From the NCBI GenBank assembly GCA_002110485.1, contig MOWL01000067.1:4464001-4528000 (forward strand): a DNA stretch of 64,000 nt. The letters are read 5' to 3'. The stretch comes from Emergomyces orientalis. Its lineage: Eukaryota > Ascomycota > Eurotiomycetes > Onygenales > Ajellomycetaceae. The notes under the pieces were generated by a model, which made no database searches, had not been told where the DNA came from, and saw nothing but the letters and a program-made list of their open reading frames with translations. This document shows, piece after piece, positions 1 to 9,721 of this stretch. Position 1 is the first letter of the stretch. Each line of letters starts with the position of its first letter. A program made the translations under genes and the position numbers.

Positions 1-1162
1 TCAACCCTGATCAACTACCAAAAAACCCTCATATCTATCTCATCCAAATGATTCATAAGGACCTTCCCAGCAGCGCGGAGCCAAGCGCATTTGTGTTGTG
101 TTCAACAACAGGTAAGTCGGCCGCCCGCCAGACGGCCACACACAGAGCATAGAATCTGTCGTAGTTCTTTGGGTTCGGGATAGCACGATTGCGTTTGTGA
201 CGCCCACCGGAGCCTTCAGGTCGCAACACCAGTTGCCGCGAGCATATAACAGGTTTCTCACAGTCAGTCTGGCAAGGGTTGTCCCGTTCCATGGCCATGG
301 CCATGGAATGGTTGATTTGCGTCACATCTCCGCTTCCGGGTTCGGTGAGGGTTGTTTGTGGACGGCTCCTGCAACTGCAGATCGGTCGTTCTTTAGCGGT
401 TACCTAGAGGTGTTTTCTTCTAGTCCTCCACCAAAAATGTGATGTTTTGTGGGACATTTTTCTAATTGGCAGCTCCAGGCAGCTTTTTCCGGGTAAGTAA
501 TTGATCATAAAAGGGTAAATCATAGCCAAACTGTCGGTGTTTCATGCTCACTAGTGGTTTAGGGAACCCAAGACATGCGTTGCCCAAGTTTTTGCTTGCC
601 CAGCCAAATATAGCTTCGCAGGGTGCTTATTTCGGCCCGGGAAACATGGGGGAAGCTCAGGGTTACTGGTGTTGTTGTTGTTGTTGTTGTTGTCATAACC
701 GTGCCCTCCGCAACTTCCTGGAGTTCTCGCTCTCCTACTCTTATCAATCTAGGCATTGAAATCAAGCTTGGCCTAGACTAGAAAAATAAAATAGAGAAAG
801 GAAAAAGAAAGGAAAAGGAAAGGAAAAGGAAAGATACCGAAAAATTTCCGAATCTTTCAGCAGGAAGATCGAAATCCCAATTTCTCTTTCCTCCACCGGG
901 AGCGGGCCCATACAGTACGAAATCAACATCGTTTCCACCATCCCCTCATGGTTGCTATCTACGACAGACAACCCGGGCATCAAGCACTAGAGCCTATACT
1001 TCGACGACCAAGACAAGAACTGGTAACTTCATCCGTCTCCTCGGAGCCTACCAGTGTTATTTCCATGACGTGTGAACGCCATTTAATGCATGTATTTTCA
1101 ATTCTCTCATCAAACTATGTGCCCTGTGCGAAATTGACATGGCCAAGATTGATACTGTGAAA
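1..1162. other. Left-edge stretch without a supportable gene
   Basis: No frame here matches a family I recognise. Donor-like sites (ACAG|GTAAGT at about 112 and GGTAAGT at about 492) and an acceptor-like TTCTAG at 418-423 hint at an intron-bearing gene, but I could not join frames into a convincing protein. The stretch holds a GTT microsatellite at 671-693, a purine-rich tract at about 780-832 and a 22-bp palindrome at 287-308. Part of a gene lying mostly to the left of the window cannot be excluded. Confidence 0.4.
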
Positions 1163-2050
1163 AATATTGCATGAAATTCACCTATCTGCAATGAGGAGGT
1201 TGATTATAGTTGTCAGAATTTCATCCTTGATGTTTTGAATAGGTTGGAGGAGAGGAATATTATTGATGTTGATAATGGTAATCATAAGAGCAATAGGAAC
1301 GGCCCCAAGTCAAAGTGAGAATCATGGGCGGTAGGGAGTTGAGTCAGAGACCAAAAAACCAGCAGCAGTTTTGTGTTATGAATCTGAAGATTGGGAGGGG
1401 CTCTGGTCATGACAAATATTAATCATGTATAAAGTCATTCTCTGCAGTGAAAATGTCATCACACTATATCTGTCTAGCTCCACAAAAGGTTGCCTCAAAG
1501 CCAGTCAATCAATTGACACATGATATAGTAATATTTTACAGAGAATTGCAACTTATCAAATTGTCTGACTGTAGTTATACTCTTGCATATAAGAATTTTC
1601 ATGATAAGATAATTCTTTGATGTCTGCTCTGCTCACATCTTCAAGCTCAGATTTATTATCTTGACAAAAATTTCCAAGTTTAGAGAATATTAGATTCAGC
1701 TGCTTTTGTAGAGATAATTTTATTTATAAAATAAACTGAGTTTCATCTTGTCAAGAGAGACATCAGAAATATATAATATAAATAAAACATGAAAACTTCT
1801 AAGCATATTCAGATCATGAGATCACAAGCATGCTCAGTAAAGTATTGAAAATTGTGATATTTTGTGAGATCTCTACTCTCAGAGAAAATTTTGATGATAA
1901 TCTTATCACTGTATTTGATCACAATGCCTTGAATGCTGTGTTCAAAGAGTCTCTCAGAATGTAAATCAGTGATTTCAATGACATGACAAGAGACATTTCA
2001 TATGATTAGATCTGTGTTGAAATACTCTTGAAGCACAGCCCAGCCTGGCC
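1163..2050. other. AT-rich island, probable RIP-degraded repeat
   Basis: Composition changes sharply to AT-rich, TpA-rich DNA with no open frames of note. This is the usual look of ascomycete repeats mutated by repeat-induced point mutation, where CpA becomes TpA. No element can be recognised by eye. The RIP interpretation is inference; the composition is seen directly. Confidence 0.5.
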
Positions 2051-2606
2051 AAAGAGTGGGTAAACAACACTGTCAGTGTGAATGGTATCAAGCTTGTTGC
2101 AGAATCAGGCATGGGGTCGCTCTGGTTGCTGCTGCTGCAGGTTCAAAACCTTTGGCTTGGACATTGCCCATCTGTACCTGCGCATGTAGTCTGTCAGAAA
2201 TGTTTGTGCAAGTTGATTTCTGCACGAGCAATGATTTCATCATGGAGGCTGTCTATGGTCCAGAGATTGTATCGGCCAGCCCCAGAAAGTTCCTGATATT
2301 GAGTCCTCTGGTGAGCATGCGGATACGTAGCTTCAATGGCCGACAGAAAGTCTGGGGTGGATTCCTTTTCAAGTGTTTCGTGGAAGGCCGCCATCAGGTC
2401 GATGTTCATCTTAATAACGTCAGGCGCGTCCACAGGTAGAATCTTCAGGTGCTTCGGGATTGACGCCATTTGCTTCGCTAGAAGGTCAGGACACTGCGCT
2501 GGCTAGAAAAGTAGTTTATGTATGGCATAAGAGATTCATGGCAGAAAATGTCTAGCATGGTAATTCTACTCGTAGTAGGGATATCTTTGCTTTCTCGGCG
2601 ATATTT

Positions 2607-2708
2607 TGTTAGGTGATACTAGGGCTACCCGGGTCACATGCCCCACACACACATATATATTTTAGCTAGTTAGGTAGTTCAATATGATAGGCTTGATGCA
2701 CTCTATGA
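2607..2708 (+). repeat. 5' LTR of copia element
   Basis: A 102-bp terminal repeat starting TGTTAGG and ending CTCTATGA, identical by eye to 7482-7583. It is very short for a copia LTR. It holds a CA/TA-rich centre around 2642-2660. Confidence 0.93.
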
Positions 2709-2721
2709 GGTTATGAGGCCC
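2709..2721 (+). promoter_or_regulatory. Copia primer-binding site, initiator-tRNA-Met half-molecule type
   Basis: GGTTATGAGGCCC lies directly after the 5' LTR. It resembles the complement of the anticodon stem-loop of initiator tRNA-Met (GGTTATGGGCCC-like) rather than of a tRNA 3' end. Copia-type elements are known to prime from an internally cleaved initiator tRNA. The tRNA assignment is inferred from the match. Confidence 0.65.
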
Positions 2722-2782
2722 TCTGTTTAATACGCTGCGTTACTGCTATCTATTTCTCTTATACAGCTAGTTCTTGCCTCTC

Positions 2783-5700
2783 ATGGTGAACTTACGGTCA
2801 GGCAACAGTCCTGATCTTACGAGGGAAAATAAGCCGACTAGGCGAGCGGAACGTACGCCGGAGAATATTGAAAACGAGCCCTTTCCAACCCCCATTACAG
2901 CCCGTAAATTGCCCGCAAGAGCTCCTTCGGAGGGGTCAAGTGCTGATTTCGAAGATCCAATGTCGGATATGTCGGATACGGGCTCAGATCGCGATGAACC
3001 CACCCAGGAGGCTCAGGTTGAGCATGATGACTCCTTGAGCGCTGAGACCCGGGCGAGGTTGGAGATTGCGAGGTTGGAGAATGAAACAGCGCGGATTAAG
3101 GCTGGTGCTGGTGCGGGGGAGCTCGCAGGCGCCAATATGACGGCTTATTTGAAGGCCATTAAGGAGTTTCGACTTACAGTTAAGCTTCTTGAAAAGCCAG
3201 TTCTGCTGCTGGGCTCCATGAACTATCCCATGTGGAGGGATGAGGTTCTTCTCGCGGCGAAGGATTCAGAAACAGATGATATTTTGTTAAATAAGGAGCT
3301 GGCCCCGCCTGAGGGGGTCAGTGAGGACGTTGCGAAGCTCTGGAGGGAGCGGAATAGCTGGCTGCGTAATTATATGTGGTCAGCGATTTCCGCACAGGCT
3401 AGAACTCATTTTACTATACCGAAGGAGAATCAATTGTCTGCCTATATGCTGTGGTCCATAGTAGAGGAGAACTTCGCTGAACGCCGCGTAGTTCGCCGGT
3501 TTCGTCTTTTCAATGAGTTCCTGGGTATGACGGCTGAGTCTTGCGGGTCGGATCGTGCGTTTATTGAGCGTCTCTTAGCCGTACGAACTGAATATAAGCG
3601 ATTAGATTTTTATATGCCGGATTCCGTCTTCTTTGATCGATTGCTTGCGGGGATTCACAGTAGATGGGCCAATCTCATACGAAATAGGATGGATGATATT
3701 GAAAAGAGTGGTGAAGATACTCTCCTGGAGGATGATTTTGTGGGTCTATGCCGTGATATTCTGCTTCGATTGCCCTCTGGCGGCAGTTCCTCTTCTTCAA
3801 AGAACACAAAGGCGCCCGTAAATAATGCGAGCAGTATGGATGATGCGGGTGAGAGCCCTGCTCCATCTGCATCAGGCAGGCCAAAATGCTCACATTGCGG
3901 GATTGTGGGCCATAATGAGGAGAGCTGTTGGAAAAAGCACCCAGAGAAGCGTCCGTCAGGTTATTCTAATGGAAAAAGGCGTGGTGGCACCAAGAAGGAT
4001 AAGAAGAAGGCCAATAATGAGGATTCTTCCAAGAGCCCCGATGACGGCTCTGCTCCTGTACACAGTACGGTTGAGAAGGTGTTCCATGCTCGTGAAATCG
4101 TCCGTGATGATGATATTGCGGATGAGTGGGTTCTGGACTCGGGGTCTGGCGCTCACGCAACACCACGCAAGGAGCTTGTTAAATGCCATTCAATGAGCTC
4201 CAATGTTAAATTGAAAATGGCGGATGGGACCATTGTTCCAGCTGCGGCCGTTGGTACGGTTGAACTGGCGGTTGATGGGGCGGATGTGTGCCTGGAAGGT
4301 GTGCGATTTGCCCCCGAATTAGAAGCAAATATCGTGAGCTTTGGCAAATTAGTCCGCAAGGGCTATGCGTTCAAGCAATTGGCATATGGAGAAGCTCACT
4401 CGATTATTATGACCTCTCCCGATCGAATGGTCAGCTTCACTGCTGTTTTGAATGAGAAAGATATCTATGTCATTGAAAAGCCTCCGCAAATCCGAGATTT
4501 GATTCAATTCGCCATGCCTAATGGTGATTTTCGGCCCGTAAATGCTGTGGATGACTCGCTATTGGCTCTGCCATCAATGAATATAAAACCAGTAGAGCTC
4601 ACGATGCTGCAATGGCATTTGAAGCTGGGTCATCTTAACCACATGGATATAGCGAAGATGGCCGCGGATCCGCGCATGGGGATGAGGATTAAAGGCTCCA
4701 AGGCTCTGCCTTTTTGTAAAACCTGCGTGCAGGCTAAGATGGCTCGTCCTGCTTTTGAGCCCATGATTAGAAAAGTGAAGCCTGCTGCACGATTATTTAT
4801 TGATCTTGCGGGCGGTGGGCGTACCTTATTCAATGAGGATGGCGTTCCCACGTATGGGGGGGCTGATTATTGGATGAGTATTACGGACGATGCCACGAGA
4901 TATCGGTGGGCCATTTTAATGGCCACCAAGGGTGAAGCAACCGCGAAACTACGGGATTTTATAACAATGATTGAGACCACTGCGCAGCGATGCGTGGGCT
5001 CCTTGCACTGGGATGGTGGTGGAGAATTCAAGAGCGATGAATTAAAAGCTTTTTGTAAACAGCGAGGCATTGCCTATGAGACGACTACGCCATATACCCC
5101 ACAATCAAATGGTCCAGCGGAACGTGCGAACCGCATAATAATCGAAAGAACTAGGAGCTTGCTATTCGATAGCGGGCAGCCTAGGGACCTATGGGGTGAG
5201 GCCATGCAGGCTGCCGTTATGTTGATCAATATGTCTCCCACCTCTACGAAGCTTTACGGGTGCAAGGAGGGGTCTCCGCTGACCCCCTTTGAAGCATGGA
5301 TGGGGGTGCAGCCCACGGCGAATTGGCTGCATAGATGGGGCTGCAAGGTCTACAAGAAGGATCTGCGAGTTACTAATAAGCTTGCGGATAGAACGGATGG
5401 GAAAGAATGGATCTTTGTGGGTTATCAGGGCCTTCATCAAGTTCGCATATGGGACCCTGATGCACGCAGGTTGGAGATAGCACGAGATGTGGTTTTTGAT
5501 GAAGCTCTCGTGGAGGACGTGTCATTCATTAATGCCGCTCTTCCGGCTCCTCATGAGCCAAATAACATACCGGATGAGCTCGATGTTTTGAATCCTGCGG
5601 ATGGATGGCAGCACTGTCTCCTGCGGCGCCTGGCAAGGGAGCGGCCGCACATCATGAAGATGCTTGTCAATGGGGATCTGGAGGAGGCCATTGAGCCTAC

Positions 5701-7381
5701 CTATCTTATAAACAGTGATGTTGATCTCCTTAATGAGTCTGACGAGCATGCTAATGATAATGGTGATGAGCCCGTGCTTAGTACCCTTACGGACCGTCCC
5801 ACGACCTTAGCGGAGGCTCGACGGAGCCCTGATTGGCATCATTGGCTCGAAGCAATGAGGAAGGAGGTCGATATGTTCAATCAAAAGAAAACATATGTTA
5901 TTACTGAGCGGTCCCCGGATATGGATGTTCTTACGGGTAAATGGGTATATGACCGCAAATTAAATAATAAGGGAGAAACCATCCGCTTTCGCGCACGATG
6001 GGTGGTTCGCGGATTCCTTCAGCAGCGAGGAGTCCATTATACGAAGTCTTACGCTGCCGTTGTCTCTGGTCCTACAACCAGAAGCCTATTCGCGATCTCT
6101 ACGGCTAGGGGATGGAAATCGAAGGCAATTGATTACGTGTCTGCATTCCTTAATGGCGTGCTGCCACAGGAAGAAATGATCTATATGCAGCTCCCGACGG
6201 GCATAAAACATGGCAGGGGCAATCTAGTTGGCCTGGTTCGCCAGAGCCTGTATGGGCTGAAGCAAGCTGCGAGGACGTGGTATTTTCTTGCCACTGAGCA
6301 TCTCACTTCGATTGGTTTCCGCATATCACCGTATGACGGCGGATTCCTATATCACCCCATCCGTAAGGTGTATTTGACGCTGCACGTTGATGACTGCCGC
6401 GTTACGGGGCCCAATGAGCATGATATTGACTGGGTTCTCGATGAGATTGCGAAGCGTTTTGACACCAAAAGAATCGACGATGATAAGCCATACTTAGGTA
6501 TGGAAATTGCGGGCCGTAATGGTGATTTACTGGTCACGCAAACACGCTATATTGATGAGATCCTTGATGATTTTGGCATGACTGCAATCAATCCGGCACC
6601 AACCCCCATGAATGCTGGCACAAAGCTCCAGTTCTCGCCGGATGAGGATAAGGGCCTTGATGATGATTTTACGGCTACGCGATATCGTCAAGGGCTTGGG
6701 TCTCTTCAATATCTGGTTACAAGCACCAGACCGGATATAATGTTCGCGGTAAATTATTTATCGCGATTCAATTCTCGCCCAAATAAGGAGTGCTGGGCTG
6801 CTTTGAAGCATGTTCTCCGCTATATGAAGAAGACTAGGACTACGGGCATTCTGTATAAGAGGAATATAGGGGACGAAGGGCTGGCTCCCATGGCCTACGC
6901 GGATTCAGATTGGGCGGGTGCAGACCCCCAATATAAATCGACTACGGGCTATATTATAATGATCAATGGAGCTCCCGTATCATGGCGTTCGCAGCGGCAG
7001 ATCTCTACGGCGAAGTCCACAACTGAAGCTGAGTATATTGCTGCTAGCGAAGCTGCGTGCGAGCTGATTTGGCTTAAAGATATGCTGCATGATGCGGGAC
7101 TGCTTGAGAATGCGGATGGCTATGTTCTTTCCAATAATCTGCATATTGATAATAAAGGTGCCATTGATCTAGCTAACGGCGAGTCTTTAACTAAGCGCTC
7201 GAGGCATATTGAAGTCCGCTACCATATATTACGCGATCTAGTGGCTAAAAAGGAGCTCCTTCTTCGGCACGTCAGCTCAACGGAGAATAAGGCGGATGGT
7301 TTTACGAAGGCGCTGCCTAGGCCCGCATTCAATGCTTTTGTGGCTAATCTTGGCTTGATTGGTTCGGGGGGATCTGCTTAA
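2783..7381 (+). CDS. Copia gag-pol polyprotein, 1532 aa
   Basis: A single frame encodes the structural and enzymatic proteins of the element. I take the start at the first ATG (2783); the frame is open a few codons upstream. Visible motifs are a CCHC zinc knuckle (CSHCGIVGHNEESC) near residue 369, an aspartic protease DSGSGAH near 452, an integrase HHCC zinc finger (GHLNH followed by FCKTC) near 615-650 and a DDE core including DGGGEF. Reverse transcriptase shows the copia box LHVDD near residue 1200, and RNase H shows YADSDWAG near 1372 and STTEAEY. Gag and Pol share one frame with no recoding site, so the Gag:Pol ratio must be set by other means. The stop is TAA. All catalytic residues I checked are present, so the protein looks functional. 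Confidence 0.95.
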   Translation: MVNLRSGNSPDLTRENKPTRRAERTPENIENEPFPTPITARKLPARAPSEGSSADFEDPMSDMSDTGSDRDEPTQEAQVEHDDSLSAETRARLEIARLENETARIKAGAGAGELAGANMTAYLKAIKEFRLTVKLLEKPVLLLGSMNYPMWRDEVLLAAKDSETDDILLNKELAPPEGVSEDVAKLWRERNSWLRNYMWSAISAQARTHFTIPKENQLSAYMLWSIVEENFAERRVVRRFRLFNEFLGMTAESCGSDRAFIERLLAVRTEYKRLDFYMPDSVFFDRLLAGIHSRWANLIRNRMDDIEKSGEDTLLEDDFVGLCRDILLRLPSGGSSSSSKNTKAPVNNASSMDDAGESPAPSASGRPKCSHCGIVGHNEESCWKKHPEKRPSGYSNGKRRGGTKKDKKKANNEDSSKSPDDGSAPVHSTVEKVFHAREIVRDDDIADEWVLDSGSGAHATPRKELVKCHSMSSNVKLKMADGTIVPAAAVGTVELAVDGADVCLEGVRFAPELEANIVSFGKLVRKGYAFKQLAYGEAHSIIMTSPDRMVSFTAVLNEKDIYVIEKPPQIRDLIQFAMPNGDFRPVNAVDDSLLALPSMNIKPVELTMLQWHLKLGHLNHMDIAKMAADPRMGMRIKGSKALPFCKTCVQAKMARPAFEPMIRKVKPAARLFIDLAGGGRTLFNEDGVPTYGGADYWMSITDDATRYRWAILMATKGEATAKLRDFITMIETTAQRCVGSLHWDGGGEFKSDELKAFCKQRGIAYETTTPYTPQSNGPAERANRIIIERTRSLLFDSGQPRDLWGEAMQAAVMLINMSPTSTKLYGCKEGSPLTPFEAWMGVQPTANWLHRWGCKVYKKDLRVTNKLADRTDGKEWIFVGYQGLHQVRIWDPDARRLEIARDVVFDEALVEDVSFINAALPAPHEPNNIPDELDVLNPADGWQHCLLRRLARERPHIMKMLVNGDLEEAIEPTYLINSDVDLLNESDEHANDNGDEPVLSTLTDRPTTLAEARRSPDWHHWLEAMRKEVDMFNQKKTYVITERSPDMDVLTGKWVYDRKLNNKGETIRFRARWVVRGFLQQRGVHYTKSYAAVVSGPTTRSLFAISTARGWKSKAIDYVSAFLNGVLPQEEMIYMQLPTGIKHGRGNLVGLVRQSLYGLKQAARTWYFLATEHLTSIGFRISPYDGGFLYHPIRKVYLTLHVDDCRVTGPNEHDIDWVLDEIAKRFDTKRIDDDKPYLGMEIAGRNGDLLVTQTRYIDEILDDFGMTAINPAPTPMNAGTKLQFSPDEDKGLDDDFTATRYRQGLGSLQYLVTSTRPDIMFAVNYLSRFNSRPNKECWAALKHVLRYMKKTRTTGILYKRNIGDEGLAPMAYADSDWAGADPQYKSTTGYIIMINGAPVSWRSQRQISTAKSTTEAEYIAASEAACELIWLKDMLHDAGLLENADGYVLSNNLHIDNKGAIDLANGESLTKRSRHIEVRYHILRDLVAKKELLLRHVSSTENKADGFTKALPRPAFNAFVANLGLIGSGGSA

Positions 7382-7474
7382 TGGATTTAACTAAAAGTTT
7401 TGTACTTAGCTGCTATTTTGATTTTTGATGCCTATGGCGTGGCCTGTGTGCGTGCTCCTGGGGCGCCCTAGCAT

Positions 7475-7481
7475 GGGGGGG
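7475..7481 (+). promoter_or_regulatory. Copia polypurine tract
   Basis: Seven consecutive G residues abut the TG that starts the 3' LTR. This is the expected position for plus-strand DNA priming during reverse transcription. Confidence 0.8.
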
Positions 7482-7583
7482 TGTTAGGTGATACTAGGGC
7501 TACCCGGGTCACATGCCCCACACACACATATATATTTTAGCTAGTTAGGTAGTTCAATATGATAGGCTTGATGCACTCTATGA
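7482..7583 (+). repeat. 3' LTR of copia element
   Basis: A 102-bp repeat identical by eye to 2607-2708, followed by the TATTT target duplication at 7584-7588. About 100 bp of 3' untranslated sequence separates it from the polyprotein stop. Confidence 0.93.
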
Positions 7584-7588
7584 TATTT

Positions 7589-9721
7589 ACTGATTATCTT
7601 TAGGTTTTAACTAAATCGCCTGCATTCAGTTAGCGCTGGGTGAATCCCGCAGCTATGTCAGACGCGGGAGGTTGGACGTGGGTTAAGGACGGCTGGTCGT
7701 GGATGTAATCTTTCACAGCATTTTCTGAATGATCCTCAATTCTTCACCCACTCATGGAATAAATATCATGAGAAATGAAATTTACCACAGCAAATGTAAA
7801 GAGGGGTTTAACTACAGATTAAACTAGCATTCTTTTACAATTATTGGTGATAATGATAAAATGTCACTCTTGAGATCTCTGCCTCTCGTCCAGCGTCTTC
7901 TGTATGAAAGAGTCTCGGGGCGGTATTTCTAGCCCTAAAGTGTGCTGCCGCCCAACCTTTAAAATAGGCATGGAATAAAACTCTCCGCTTGCCGCCGGCG
8001 CATAGATTTAACCATCTATTCTAATTAATTATTCAATGCATTTCCCTCCTTTGCTCTAATCGTTTCCTCATAGGTTCTCCGTTCCCCCCCTCTGTCTGGG
8101 TTTTTTTCCTATACAATTATATGCCACACGTCAGCATACTACAAGTGTGGGAAGTGGGAAGAGTTCCAGCGCCAGTTTGCCAAATGCCGCCGGTATATTA
8201 AGATTGGGCAGTGTCGAGAGGAGTATATTTCCTTTTTGCTTTTGGCGCATTCTGATGGAAAGTTCTGGTGCTGAAACAGTGGATCGATCCATCGTCGAGT
8301 GGCGCCAGTAAAACTGCCGCCATAGGGAGAACTCTCCAGACGCTCTAGACGGGACGATGTTACAAATTCCCAGTCGGTTCGCACGGGTCATCCGTAGTGG
8401 CATGGGATGGCTTTGTGCCCCCCGGCAAACAGAACGGACTGCGTAGGGGCAGAGCAAAGCAAGAGAGGAGATTAGGAATCTATAAATAAAAACATAAAGA
8501 ATTCGATTATCAATTATTGAACAAGAATAAGGACGGACAAAACAAAAACAAAACGGGAATTCAACAATAATAACCCTGGGATAAAATAAAATAATTATAA
8601 AAAATAAAACTTGAGATGGCAAAATCCATGAATATCCATCCTTGGCGTGTCAGGAGGCTCCTGACTCCTTAGCTAAGCAGTCATTAGGCTGTTCTTTCGC
8701 CTCCACCAGCAGCGAGAAGAGAGACTCAACTCAGCCCAACCATCCACATCCACATCCACCTCCCATCTCTCCTCTCTCCTCTCTCTCTCCCCCTTCATTC
8801 ATCCCTCAATCTTCCCATCTCTCCCCATCTGCTTTCTTGTTTTCTTCTTATTCTCATCATCTCCCTGGTCTTGCCTTTCTTTTTTGGCCGTCTCTTCAGA
8901 TACCCCTACTCCACGTCTGTGTCGTGGTTGTTTCTCTGCTCACTTTTCTGCTCTCCAACGGCCCCCTCCTCCCCCCCGTCAGTTAAAGCCCCTTCGAGGG
9001 CATCATCCCCGCCCCTTTTTCTATCATTTCGCTATCACCTCCAATTTAAGGTTAGTATACTCTTATCGCCTGCCACTGTTCAATTTCGAGTCTCCGTCTT
9101 CCTAGTCGCTTCACGTTGTGTCAGGATCCTCGCTGGTTCGGTTCGTGAGTTGATAGCTCTACGTAAAAAAACAACATCTGATGATGTCTGATCTCAAAGT
9201 CATTCTGCACTCCGTACTAATACATCATAAATAGAGTGTCCTCCGTTGTCTCTCATCGACGCAAGACCCGTCCTATCATCCAACTCGACGGTGCCGGCCC
9301 GATTTTGAAACCATTTCCCCCTTCGTACACTGCTCTCGTTTTGCGCTCATCTAGTGTATTTTGGTTTCAAACCCACTTTTCCTTCATCGATTTTTACTTT
9401 ATACTCGATCGTCATTCAATCATATAACTCGTCACGGCCCTTATACCCTCTCTCTGGTGTTTTCTTTATTCGAACATTCGTGTTTTCTACCGAAATACCC
9501 TTTGTTATTTGATGTAGATCAGCCCAGCCACTGCTCATTTCGATATATTTTTATAGAGTCCAAAGGATTCACCCAATTTATCAGGTATGGTTTCTCGAAC
9601 CAAGCGATAGCCTTGCTCTATATCACAGTCAACTAAGATTTCCACCAGCTTTCCCCGACTTCCTTTCGAAGTCTGAAGATTACGGTCAATCCTAGCAGCA
9701 TCACCAGCATCAGCATTCATC
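7589..9721. other. Gap and long upstream region of samB
   Basis: No supportable gene. The stretch holds a 61-bp copy of the samB MYND coding sequence at 8134-8194 (separate entry). From about 8700 to 9700 the coding strand is strongly pyrimidine-rich, with a CT tract at about 8755-8860, typical of promoters and 5' untranslated regions of expressed filamentous-fungal genes. The samB 5' UTR probably extends far into this region and may be spliced, but no intron can be fixed from sequence alone. Confidence 0.5.
8134..8194 (+). repeat. 61-bp exact duplicate of samB MYND-finger coding sequence
   Basis: The 61 bases here are identical by eye to 11411-11471 inside samB, which encode the first half of the MYND zinc finger. 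Identity stops abruptly on both sides. No frame around the copy continues the samB protein, so it is an isolated fragment in direct orientation about 3.3 kb upstream of the source. Confidence 0.9.

Larger units (their letters stand above)
2607..7583 (+). mobile_element. Complete Ty1/copia LTR retrotransposon
   Basis: A 4,977-bp element bounded by identical 102-bp direct LTRs (2607-2708 and 7482-7583). The same 5 bp, TATTT, lies immediately outside both ends (2602-2606 and 7584-7588), as expected for a target site duplication. Inside, in order, are a primer-binding site next to the 5' LTR, one uninterrupted gag-pol frame and a G7 polypurine tract touching the 3' LTR. Domain order is protease, integrase, reverse transcriptase, RNase H, which defines the copia superfamily. 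No internal stop or frameshift is seen, and the LTRs are identical by eye, so the insertion looks recent and potentially autonomous. The LTR end is slightly ambiguous because GA at 7582-7583 may be chance identity. Confidence 0.95.

Noticed and set aside
2194..2469. Minus-strand 91-codon ATG frame next to the copia insertion
   Set aside because: It has no recognisable domain or splice partner, and an overlapping plus-strand frame of similar length exists; not enough support for a gene.
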